From Cristatella mucedo (taxonomy: Eukaryota; Bryozoa; Phylactolaemata; Cristatellidae), in assembly GCA_009760855.2 (NCBI GenBank), contig WPIO01000198.1:1-62000 (forward strand): a DNA stretch of 62,000 nucleotides, read 5' to 3'. The notes beneath the pieces are model-generated. The model saw only the letters and a list, made by a program, of their open reading frames with translations. It did not search any database and had not been told where the DNA came from. A program made the translations under genes and the position numbers. Within the stretch, counting starts at the first letter, position 1, and every line of letters starts with the position of its first letter. This document shows, piece by piece, positions 39,303 to 48,872 of this stretch.

Positions 39303-39306
39303 TTTC

Positions 39307-39338
39307 AATTAAAAAAAAATTTTTATCATATATAGAAA
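39307..39338 (+). promoter_or_regulatory. Leader motif of the 39339 gene
   Basis: A run of A following AATT, then TTTTTATCATATATAGAAA, directly abuts the ATG. Nearly the same ending, ATATAGAAAATGG, precedes the gene at 40189. A shared late-type promoter or cap-proximal leader is inferred. Confidence 0.55.
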
Positions 39339-39614
39339 ATGGACGTCTCAAGAATTCTTAGTTGTGAACAATCTAGAGAAATGGCGAACAAATCTGTCTT
39401 CAAAAGCTTAAAGGAGAAGATCAACGAATAGTTAAACATTCACTTGATAAACTTTTCCTGGTATATTGATAATTCATATATTAGTATTCCTATTGATATA
39501 TGTGATACATGCGATAAACTAATGGAAAGTCGAAGCAAGATAAATGAGATGCTTAAAGAAGCAAACAAAAAGTCAAAAACTCCAAAAACAAAACCAGGTG
39601 TACAAATTAATTAA
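39339..39614 (+). CDS. Small protein of the island, 91 codons with one internal TAG
   Basis: The frame starts MDVSRILSCEQSREM and runs to TAA at 39612 (followed by a second TAA), interrupted only by TAG at 39429-39431. The C-terminus is Lys/Pro-rich (KKSKTPKTKPG), and ICDTC in the middle could be part of a metal site. No family is recognised. The start is well set by the leader motif. The double TAA at the end looks like a true stop, which matters for the question of the genetic code. Confidence 0.5.
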
Positions 39615-39678
39615 TAATTTTAGTCTTTGTATTGTTTAAATCTGTGTGCGTGTAATTTTTTTATTATTATGTAGGAAA

Positions 39679-40153
39679 ATGACCAAAATTGCTGATCTCG
39701 TGCTTGCAAACAGTGCTGCATCACTTAAAGTTGATTAGCTTGTTAAATCAAGAATGAATGCATATGACGATCAACAACTCCATTCAGTTGTTTCAGTAAT
39801 GACTGATACATCTGTTGAGATTTTCTACATTCATGAATGTGGCATTGAAGCTCAAAGGATTATCTCTGCAGGTCAAACAGAAGCAGTAGTGAGCCTAGAA
39901 TCAACAGTTAGAGTTAAAGTTGATGCTCTAATCGATAGTGCACGTGTAATTGCAGATTATAAGAGTTGGGTTGCAGGTGACACTTTCAACAGTTACATGT
40001 GGAATATCTGGAATTATACCTTATATCGCTGGAATTGTTAAAGATAAGTGTTATGCAGTTCTTCCAAGTATTACTGATAACATGAGTGCAAAACTAAAAG
40101 CCGCAGCAGCAGCACTAGCATCTCAAGAACAACCTGATGCAAGCACTGTTTAA
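39679..40153 (+). pseudogene. Small protein with hydrophobic segment, one frameshift
   Basis: The frame starts MTKIADLVLANSAASL, has TAG at 39736-39738, and stays open to about 39960. After a frame change the sequence continues with GISGIIPYIAGIV, a hydrophobic stretch, then an Ala-rich segment (KLKAAAAALASQEQ) to TAA at 40151. The total is about 157 residues. It could be a membrane-active or minor virion protein, but that is a guess from composition. It begins with a weaker form of the leader (TGTAGGAAAATG) and ends just before the next leader. Confidence 0.5.
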
Positions 40154-40159
40154 TTAATT

Positions 40160-40188
40160 TAAAAAAAAATACAAGCAACATATAGAAA
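40160..40188 (+). promoter_or_regulatory. Leader motif of the 40189 gene
   Basis: A nine-A run after TTTAA, then a 10-base spacer and ATATAGAAA next to the ATG, matching the leader at 39307-39338. Confidence 0.55.
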
Positions 40189-40556
40189 ATGGTTTCTGTT
40201 GAGACAGGATGTAAATACTGTCTTGAAGAAGCACAAGGTCAACAGTATTCAAACATTAAAATCTGTTATTATCCATTGGGTAGAATAGAAGACATTAGAT
40301 CAACTTTGTTAGACGCTGTAAAACAAGTTTGGGAATAAAAAGCACTAAGAATCAATCACTCTGAACCAGAAATAGCAAATATCTTTACTTAAGTTAGAGA
40401 TGGTTCAATCTTTGAAGAGTTCCTTACTGACATAAAAATAGAAAAAAATAGTATGAAGTCTGAAGCCTTTTCAAAAAAATAGTACTAAGTAAACAAATAA
40501 GGAAAGAAATAAATGCAGGAAAAACTGTGATCTACCAGAAGAACTGATTAAAGAGA
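40189..40556 (+). pseudogene. Small protein of the island, broken
   Basis: The frame starts MVSVETGCKYCLEEAQGQQY and stays homogeneous to about 40475 with TAA at 40336 and 40390 inside it. A run of seven A near 40476 shifts the frame. After this, NCDLPEELIKETMDWKIL is readable in another frame and reaches the end of the convergent minus-strand gene. CKYC may be half of a metal site. Family not recognised. Confidence 0.45.
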
Positions 40557-41024
40557 CTATGGATTGGAAGATTTTAATAGGTAAATCACCAGGAATATCT
40601 TCTGGTGGATGTGGACCAGCAGTTGTAGTATCAGTTGGATTAGTTGTAGTATCAGTTGAATAGTTGTAAGAGCTAATATATCTAAATCATCAGGTAAAAC
40701 AGAAGGTAAAGTTCCAATAGATGAAAACCACTCATCTGATGTAGCACCATATTTAATACCTGCTAAATCTTTTGATGATGATTGTGAATACTTTAAATCA
40801 TTAACTAATAAAATCTCAAAATAATCCGAATCACTAAGGGTTGAAATAGTACCATAACTTAAAACAAGATAAATAATATTGAATGCAATTTTTTCTCTCT
40901 TGAAAATGGTTAAATTAAACATAGATTCACTTAATGCTAGCATATCATTAATTTCAATATTATAATACTTTATATTACGTAAACCATAAGAATATAGATT
41001 TGGAGAATGAAATTTTAATTGCAT
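40557..41024 (-). pseudogene. Minus-strand small protein with Thr/Asp-rich tail
   Basis: On the minus strand a frame starts MQLKFHSPNLYSYGLRN and stays open for 155 codons. A tandem repeat of about 21 bases (TTGTAGTATCAGTTG-type, 40621-40665 on +) lies near its end. In the open frame the repeat reads as Ile/Leu/Gln; in the neighbouring frame it reads as a Thr/Asp/Pro tail followed by GPHPPEDIPGDL, which looks more natural. A one-base shift near 40680 is therefore likely. No family recognised. It converges with the 40189 gene. Confidence 0.5.
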
Positions 41025-41153
41025 TTAAAAAGAATATCGCAATCAAATTGTTTTCTTATATTTATACTAATTCCTAGTGCTACAACTTGTTTACTCTTGT
41101 TCTATTTTGATATTTAATTAAAAATGAATTATCAATATTTTTTCTAGTATATG

Positions 41154-42918
41154 TCATCTATCTAATTTCACTGCCAATATTATTATTTTGTCATTTGTTG
41201 AGTTATCAATATCTTTTATTTTATACAATTTTTGAGTAAGTTGGTTTTTTATGTTAACATCTGATAGTTTACTTAATAGTGATGTGTTGTGACCTCTATA
41301 ATAAATAAATGGTGCTAAAACATTTATATTACTTACACTGTTTACATTTAGATTACTATAGCATCCAGTAAAATTATAGCTTCCAATTTGAGTTTGAGTA
41401 CATCCATTATCACCACATTTTAAATAAAAACAATGTAAAAGTTTCTTGCTGATTAAATCCTTTGGTGAATAATATGCAAAAATTAGTTCACTTCTTTTCA
41501 TGGTTAATCTGTCAACACTTATGTCTCCATTTATTGTTTTAAATTGATTATATAAACATGCTTTGTATCAAGATATTTTTTTTGTTGCAACATCACTTCA
41601 ATTGACAGGATCTGTTATCCTTGAATACTTTTTTGAATTTGCAGAGAAGTTACCAGCTATATCTTGATCTGCGTCTTTTTTGCATAATCATTATCAAATA
41701 ATTGTTTAGCAGTTTCTATTGAATTAACAGTTTCTTCAAGATTTGTTATTCTGTTTAAATTAAGGTTCAATGTTCCATTCATTTCTAATTTTTTTCTAGA
41801 AAGCATTTTATTATATATTGCTATATAAACAGTCACAGTTATTGTTTTATCAAATAATTCTTGTCCAGATATAATAAGTGAACCTTCTACTAATCTGTCA
41901 TTTGAATCTATAACATAACTTCCAAATAACTGTGATGAATAACTAGAATTTGTTCCTGATGGAGGAAGTGAAATTAGCATTTTTGGTGACCATCCTGTGC
42001 AGCATACATAGTTGAAATTACAAATAAAGATCTAGGAGGCACTTCAATGCCTTCAAAAATAGCATTCCATTTCCCTTGATAGTTTATTCGATAAACATCT
42101 CTTGATTTTGATGAATTTTTTAATCCATTAAATACTAGTTTTGCAACACTTCCATCAGATATTTTATTAAGATAACTTGGGTTCACACCATCAGTTGGAT
42201 TAACAGGATCATTTACAATTATAATAAAGTTATTTATCATATCTAGATTTCCATTAACATTTCCACCATTAACTGTTGGAGTTTTTTATCCATAAATTGT
42301 ATATCTGGAACATGAAACGAATCATTAGCAGGGGAATTACTAACTCTTATTCCACCATTTACAACTAAATTTCCTCTAATTGTTCCTCCAGTAATAGGTA
42401 GTTTACTATCAGCATAATCTTTTGTTGCAGCATCACTAGGATTAACAGGATTAGCACGATCTGCTATTCTGTAATTATTCATATCAATATCTCCATCAGA
42501 AGTAGTTGATCTAGAAATCTGTGTAACAAAGTTCGCATCTATATACTTTCCGTTTACAGAATCTCCAGCATCAACAGGATCACCTTAACTCTTTATAAGA
42601 TTACCATTCATACTTAGATTACCACTTGATATATCACCAGTCTTTATAATATAATTATTTGCATTACTTTTTTTCTATAAGCCAACATTTCTATACAATA
42701 CTAACAATAAAATCTGTAAAATTAATTCCACTTGAAACTGTAAACTTATCACCAGCATAAGTACATGTTCCATCAGTATTGATTATTAAAACTAATTGTA
42801 CCACTCACACCATAGGTATTATTACTAGTTTATTCTACGTAAGAATTAGTTTTATCAGTTGCATACATAATATTAGAAACCATACCAAAAACCGTTAATG
42901 TTCCAGGAAAGAATGTTA
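41154..42918 (-). pseudogene. Fibre-like structural protein with repeated N-ITN-DPVN-TK-Y units
   Basis: Read right to left, five related units occur at about 42625-42545, 42490-42390, 42262-42170, 41778-41680 and 41640-41575. Each is a short form of G-N-L-x-M-N-x-x-I, then DPVNPSDAATK and Y. An example is MNNYRIADRANPVNPSDAA. Such units are typical of trimeric tail or spike fibres of phages and some large viruses. One unit is followed by LPITGGTIRGNL, a usual linker between units. Downstream is a non-repeat C-terminal part (MKRSELIFAYY to TAG at 41154). In-frame TAA occurs at 42830 and 42585, TAG at 42691 and TGA at 41598, with frame changes near 42660, 42245, 41980, 41660 and 41510. The N-terminus is missing: coding sequence runs up to the minisatellite at 42921. 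Expected role: host attachment on the particle surface. Confidence 0.7.
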
Positions 42919-42920
42919 TA

Positions 42921-42972
<52 letters not shown>

Positions 42973-43067
42973 AACGGCTCACGGCTCACGGCTCACGGCT
43001 CACGGCTCACGGCTCATGGCTTACGGGTCATGGGTCACGGGTCACGGCTCGCGGCTCACGGCTTACG
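42921..43067 (+). repeat. Minisatellite, 21 units of 7 bp
   Basis: GCTTACG repeats change to GCTCACG and then to variants with GGTCATG and GCTCGCG, 147 bases in total. It sits exactly where the viral coding sequence ends and the host-like composition resumes. Confidence 0.95.
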
Positions 43068-44157
43068 AACATCTGGCTAGCGGCGTCGAGCGGGTCCAAA
43101 CTCCCGCTTGACCAAAAAGTGTTGCTCGCTGCTGCAGCGGAAACAGCCGATGCAGGTAACTCTATTAAAAATCAGTTTTCCAACCTATCTATTCTTTTAA
43201 ATATACTGACAAGCAAAGGTACAACTAGCTTCATCTTTAGAGAAGGGAGAGACTGCGTTAGGCAATCACATATGGAAAAACAACGTTAGAAGCTGCGAAA
43301 ATCGTAAACCGAATGGGGAGACTTGTGGTAACCCCTACTAAAGTTGTTCCTCGGATGATCTTTGTCTGTTCGCATCAATACTCTGGAGTATCCACCCCCC
43401 ACTAACATAGGACTAGATGCATTGCTTGGCAATGCCACTGGTGCCCAGGCGAGATGCTAAGCACTCACGACTGCTTTTGTGATCAATAGTATGGAACGCT
43501 GCCGAAATAATAACGATAACGAACAACGATAATTCCCCCAGAGCTGGTTCCAATGTAGTTAATTGAAAGAGGGGGAGACTGCAACGAAGCTGCCCAAGTC
43601 CTCATGGTGAATTGTTATTTACCACATAATTAGCCAAAAAGAAGCCCATTCGACAAGTGCTGACACATTACCTCAGATTGAAGACATTTTTGGCACGCAC
43701 GTTACATATTAGCCTCATCTGTAAGCATCGTAAAATGAAGATACGGAGGTAATAGAAGAGTGTAAATAAGGTATACATGACTTAAATTCTTCCGTAACTG
43801 TGTAATGAACTTCAGTATAAGGTCACAAGCAGCCTCCGTGACCGCATCGAATTGCATCAATCATTTTTTCCACGTCAATTTATTTCGCTGAATCAAAAGA
43901 TGTAAGTCCTTCATTTATTTAATCGAGGAAAATCGAATGACAGAGAACGAGGCAATCTTAGGCATGGACTCTCTGATGTTATCTATCTTTCTGACAAAGT
44001 AATTAGAGAAGCGACTGGCTAGGTCGACACTATGGTCATTTAGTATGGAGATAAGATATGATAAGAACGATTATGTAGTGAACTGATGTCAGGCGCTTTG
44101 TGAAACACGAATAGCCGACCAGAGAAAGATGATACATTATTCTGACGATTATTATTC
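43068..44157. other. No gene recognised
   Basis: Mixed-composition DNA, right flank of the island. Nothing supportable was seen. Confidence 0.5.
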
Positions 44158-45182
44158 CAACCCTCTAAGACGTAGGCCTTTAGGCCAGATGCAGCGTAGG
44201 TTGTATTCTAGTCTGCCATAGCGGCCCTCTAGTTATTTATTGATATATCCGGCCTAGTCGAGGCGTCTGTGTTTTCTTCCCCTTCACTACAGAGGTACTT
44301 TTGTAGAGGCTCGTCGGCGCGAAATGGCAGCGCGACGAAGAGCTAAGCCTCCACAAGCGAGTCGTGGCGTTGTCGACGACGGCTGTATTATGTGATCTAT
44401 TAGCCGTCGTGCGTGCTGCTCCAGAGCACGTGGTGTTAAGAGAGAGAAGAGAGTGGATAGCGTGCGTAGAGGCAAATGCACAGGCAGAAAATGAATTACG
44501 AGGCAATGAACACATCACTTGCCGGCAAGGAGTGCGGCCGGGTGGACGGAACGTCGGTGGGGGCGGAACCAGGTGAGAGCGATGACATATGTACACTTGC
44601 TTTATTGCGGCACATGTGCCAAGCAGTGGCGGCCACGTTAGGCAGCCCCCGCCCCGAACAAGATCGGCTACAGATCGGGACTGTTTCAATCCATTGCAAC
44701 GTAACGAAGCAATCAGTATTTCAAAAGTGCCGGGAACCTCAACTCAAAATCTGGCGCCTTCACGCATCGCCTTGTACGGTGACGAAATGAAAGAGCTCCG
44801 CTCTGTGCACAATCTTATTCTTAGCCTTGAGTGTTTTTTACAGATGGGCCAAACACCATATAGAAGCCAGCTGCGGTCTAAACTTTCGGCAACCCCTCCC
44901 ATCTCAGTGACAACCTGGAGCCTTTAGTGTATGGCAGCACCTTCGTATTAGTCCTAACTGTAGCCAGTATTTGTAGGCAAATGCACAGGCAGAAAATGAA
45001 TTACGAGGCAAGGAACACATCACTTGCCGGCAAGGAGTGCTCCCGTTGGGCGGACGGAACGTCGGGTGGGGGCGGAACGAGGTGAGGGCGATGGCACACG
45101 TACACTTTGACGTGCGAGTATGCGAAATAATGAGTTAAGAGGCACGAGCCATCTTTCTGCCGCTTTTGGCTTTGAGTTGAGA
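44158..45182 (+). repeat. Composite repeat R1, + copy, order A-B-A
   Basis: Block A (44158-44596) and block B (44597-44972) each match the reverse complement of parts of 52196-53096. After B, the last 210 bases of A appear again (44973-45182), starting AGGCAAATGCACAGGCAG, the same phrase found at 44470. In the other copy the order on the same strand is B then A. The left copy is therefore a partial tandem dimer of a B-A unit. Frames within A and B occur in both copies but are not conserved between them. No known family is recognised. Confidence 0.75.
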
Positions 45183-45820
45183 GCAAACTGGTATTGTGTT
45201 TGAACTCACTTCGTGCACTTCGCAGTATGATTTTGGAACTACGACTTTGGATGGGGCTCGGCTAGCGGGAGGGAGGAGGCGGCTCTTGACCATGATGGTT
45301 TTGCGCCAGAAATTGTTATTGGGTGCCAATGGGTGTACCAGCGAGGGAAGTATAAGGATGGAGAAAGGCACAGCGTATTATTACAAAAGCTCGCCAGGGA
45401 AAGGCAGCTGAAGACATTCCGACTGCCAGGGTGTGACGTCACGCGCAGACCTGGCGGTTTCCTCCACGAACGACTCGTGCGAGCTTTCGGGTTTGAGACC
45501 ACCAACTACGACAGGAACTGCGGAAGTAGATACTTTACTTATACAGCATTGTCGTCTTAGGAGATCCTTGCTTAACGAAAATCAATCAGCGCATCCGGAA
45601 AAAGGCCGCCGGGACGCTGAACAAGGGCTTCGGCAGTTCATCTCGGGTGCATAATTCCCTTGAAATGCTTCTTTTTGTTTGTATTAATTGCTTATACGCT
45701 ATATTGTAGTTCTTTTTACGGAAAATATTTGTTACTTATGAATATTTTTTATAATTTAAAAGACGTCAAATAAATTCGCTGTGTATTTGATGTTCCGTAA
45801 CGTATTAGTGCTAAACTGTA
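45183..45820. other. No gene recognised
   Basis: Short frames (45196-45411, 45333-45560 +) overlap each other without motifs; A+T-rich towards the right end. Nothing supportable. Confidence 0.45.
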
Positions 45821-45953
45821 ATTGCCCAGTGGTTACCAAGCTTGCCCTGACCGAGGTTTTGCTGAGTAAAAGGGTTTGAACCCCGAGGAATGTGCAAAGC
45901 GCTTGCCAAGAGATGCGTTCTCTTAGGGCGCAATATTAATGAATAATAATAAT
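45821..45953 (+). mobile_element. tRNA-derived SINE with LINE-type tail (copy 2)
   Basis: The head ATTGCCCAGTGGTTACCAAG is A-box-like. B-box-like GGGTTTGAACCCC is at 45872-45884. The tail GTGCAAAGCGCTTGCCAAGA then GTTCTCTTAGGGCGC is followed by an ATAATAAT end. Same family as 28443 and 61645. Confidence 0.8.
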
Positions 45954-46003
45954 TTTTATTCATTTACGCCTACATTTCTACATTTCATTTTACGTTTACA
46001 TTT

Positions 46004-46150
46004 CTGTCCGGCAGAGGGACAGCACCGAGTGCAGCGGCAGCGTCCGGCAGAGAGACGGCTGTGTCTGCCAAAGAATGAAGGCTCTGTCTGCTAGAGAGGA
46101 GGACTTTCTTCCAGAGAGGAGGCAGCGTCTGGGAGAGCACTAGTGGAGAG
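46004..46150 (+). repeat. Degenerate minisatellite, GTC-GGCAGAGAGG units
   Basis: GTCCGGCAGAGGGAC, GTCCGGCAGAGAGACGG, GTCTGCCAAAGAATG, GTCTGCTAGAGAGGAGGA and a shorter form follow each other at 20-45 base spacing. The stretch to the right (46150-46640) has a frame of 71 codons and no recognised motif. Confidence 0.55.
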
Positions 46151-46639
46151 CGGCACAGGGTCGTTAGCCAGCGAGTCGGCGCTAATTATATCCGAGCCGA
46201 CGGTGGCATGGAGCGAAGCGTTAGCGCTCCGCGGAAGTTCGTCAAGCGCCTGCTAAGGAGGATGGAAAGACGCTCGCCGAGAATTCGCACGAGATGGTAG
46301 CCATGCGGTCGAAGGCGAATACCGAGAAGTGTCAGATACAGATGATGGAGTACTTTGTGGTCGCCTCGGTTTCAGAACTGCTAGGGGCTAAGACGTGCAA
46401 CGGGCCACCAGATGACGCGAAGGAGTCGGCTGTCGTGGAGGAGCGACAGGTGTAAGCCGAGAGACAGAAGGTGACGGCACTGGTGTGGCCGATGGAACAG
46501 CTACAGGCAATCGTGTCTCCTTTGCTAAAAGAGCTACTATCGATTCCGGTTGAGCAACGGATACAGAGCAAAGTTCCAATGCTGACCCAAAAGGCCCGCC
46601 CCGGCTTGGTTCCTTCGTACCCAGCTGAACTGCTGCACC

Positions 46640-47935
46640 AGTTTCAGCCTCTTCGAGCCCTCAGGTCCTGTGTAGACAATAAATGAGCTGTTCCTTTCCT
46701 CCACCTTAAGACCGTGGGCGTGATTAGCTTTAGCTGTGTACCCAGGCTAGTTTCAGTTAGGTGGGACAGGACAGCAGTAATGTAGTAGGGGTCACCGGCC
46801 AGGCCAGGGTGCGAGCAATGACATGGCCAGACGAGTAATCACTGGGGCTCTTGGGTGGGAGAAGTTGGCTTTGTAAGTCGTGGTTTTGAACGGTCATGGT
46901 GCAATCAGGCCAAGCATCGTACCACCCACTTTTCGGAATCCAGCAGTCTAGAAATACCTCGTACAAACCTTAAATCCTTTGGAGACCGTGCATTTAGTTC
47001 GTATGCTCCCAAAGCCTGGAACTCCCTCCCGACCTGCGTCAGAACATCCCCCGACCTAACCACATTTAAAAGGAACCTAAAAACACACCTATTTAGGACA
47101 GCATTTAGCGGGTCCCTGTGATTCATCCTTGATGTGCTTATGCGTGCTGACACTGTGCATGCTGCCACTAACCACATTTGCATGCTGACCCTGTGCATGT
47201 CACCCCTAACCATATTATTCATTTTGTTTGTTTTTCAAGCATGATTTTACTTACCATTCGATTGCATTTCACTTTGCAACAAATGTAAAGCGCCTAGAGA
47301 GAGATTAAGTTCTCTGAGGGCGCTTTATCAAGTGAATTATTATTGTTATTATTATTATTATTATGGTCTTGCCGAGTAATACACCTTGACTCGTGCAGGC
47401 GTGCTCCGGCGATGCGGCAACGAATGGAAAGCAACGAGTATAAAAGGCCCGAGCGAAGCTAGATAGCACTCTCGTTGTTGTGACAGGTATATTCTGCCGC
47501 GTTCCCTGTGTATCCTGTTCATGGCCCCCCATCCGTGAGTTGGCGTCTTTCAGCGTAAGCTCTCGAAGGTGGTGGACGTCGAATTCGCCTGTCCAATCAG
47601 CTCCTTGGCTAACCGGATCTTTTACGGCGTACGTTCGTAATGTTGACGGAGTCGGTACAACGGCGGGTTTTCGGAAGCCAACTGACCAACTACTACCTTT
47701 GTTCGCGCTTGAAGCATCGTCGGGTGCCCCTTTAGTGTACTTAGGAAAGGACCCTCCCTATCGACTTGGTTAGTTCCATTTTTTGTGACGGTGCATGCCA
47801 TATTACAAAGAGATCTAATCTGACGGCCGCTCGTCTCGCCCTAGCTCAGCAGCATAGCGAGCGGTGGCCTGGCCCGCATATGGCTGGGCTTAGTGGTAAA
47901 TAGCCTCTTACCCTTGGAGCTCGGCTACCCTTTTG
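46640..47935 (+). mobile_element. LTR copy related to the gypsy element, split by a LINE
   Basis: The block aligns with 48873-49803 and, more loosely, with 2240-2985. Shared phrases include GGTCACCGGCCAGGCC at about 46790, CACTGGGGCTC near 46842, TCGTGCAGGCGTGCTCCG near 47391, GATAGCACTCTCGTTGTTG near 47462, GTGTATCCTGTTC near 47508, CCGTGAGTTGGCGTCTTTC near 47531, and GCCCTAGCTCAGCAGC near 47838. A LINE fragment interrupts it at 46901-47362. No gypsy coding sequence flanks it, so it is probably a solo LTR. The left boundary is uncertain. Confidence 0.65.
46901..47362 (+). mobile_element. 5'-truncated LINE (CR1/L2-like) nested in an LTR
   Basis: The frame encodes the typical C-terminal end of a CR1/L2-type reverse transcriptase protein: AFSSYAPKAWNSLPTCVRTS, then TTFKRNLKTHLF, with a stop near 47120. 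A 3' UTR and the tail AAATGTAAAGCGCCTAGAGA to GAGGGCGCTTTATCA at 47281-47331 follow, then an (ATT)n end. The same five bases, ATGGT, lie at 46896-46900 and 47363-47367 and may be a target duplication. The 5' part of the ORF is missing, as is common for LINE insertions. Confidence 0.85.
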
Positions 47936-48872
47936 CGATCTCACCAGGCCGAACATTTTATATCAACGTAATGTTTTGAGCAAGTGTTTTTTGTTTGAAT
48001 CTGTGCTGGGATTATGGGAGTTTTGGGCGGTCTAATAAAAATGCTGCCGTTGCAACAATTATCTCGTGTTCGAGCCGTCGCTGAGCCAGATAAGAAGGCT
48101 AGGTCGGTCGATTGAGCGTTTATTATTGGCGGGTAGGCCGCGGTCATTAATTTTTAGCTGTAGCTAAGACAGCTGGATAGTAGCTACGATGGTTGTTTTT
48201 AAGTCCGTGCCAGGGAGAAGAGCTGCAGTTCATAGCGATCTTGCCTATGCTGTCTTGAGTCAAAATAACACGTTTGTTGTAAGTTGTAGACAATAGTAAT
48301 AATGAAGGGCTCACAACACCTAACTGCTGAAAGCCAGACTGGCTCTAAATCTGATGGCTGCCTTCGGTCGACACTGAACGCGACCTGCACGAAAACAGCT
48401 TGGACGATCCTATTGGGTGCTACTGATTGTCATCGACCCACTTTCACACAACACCTCCATCATCGTCATTAAACGACCACACCGGGGAATTCAACCTGCG
48501 ACGACTGCCGCCAGAGGATCAGACAGCAGCACAGTGGGCTCACAGATATGAAAGCAAATCTGAAGCAAACTCGTTATTGATGGACTGTTCAGGTGCTCTG
48601 CGGCGCAAAGTGAAAGGTACCCTCGGTCTTTTTTGTGTTGTAGAGGCGGATAAAGTTGACTCAGATCACATTGTGCAGCAAGGAGAATCGGAGATTTCAA
48701 TTAAATAAGACTCATCTGCGAAGTAGTTCGACTAAGGGAGGCTGACGCCAGGAGAGACGATACTGGCTAGACATTACGGCACCAGGGGCATCAACACATG
48801 TCTTCAATGAAATGGATCTTCTGCGAGAATTTTGTAGACTAGCGATTGCTTTATAGCGCGACGTGATGACTT
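47936..48872. other. No gene recognised
   Basis: Frames of 60-90 codons overlap without motifs. Nothing supportable. Confidence 0.45.

Larger units (their letters stand above)
34983..42920. mobile_element. Integrated Polinton/adintovirus-like element, truncated and decayed
   Basis: A block of nearly 8 kb is much richer in A+T than both flanks and densely packed with frames. A rightward arm carries PolB and four small frames. A leftward arm carries a fibre-like gene and one small frame. Short intergenic gaps with a shared A-rich leader give it a viral layout. The PolB type is the one known from Polintons/Mavericks, adintoviruses and bidnaviruses. I could not find an FtsK-type packaging ATPase, cysteine protease, retroviral-type integrase or a recognisable major capsid protein, so the exact group cannot be named. 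The right end is cut at the minisatellite starting at 42921; the left end is at or just before 34983. It may be an endogenised virus, a mobile element, or foreign DNA joined in assembly. Confidence 0.8.

Noticed and set aside
34983-42920. Terminal inverted repeats of the island
   Set aside because: The left-end and right-end bases do not match in inverted orientation; the right end is truncated.
42921-43067. CRISPR array or telomere repeat
   Set aside because: Units are 7 bp with no spacers, and GCTTACG does not match a known telomere repeat; it is a minisatellite.
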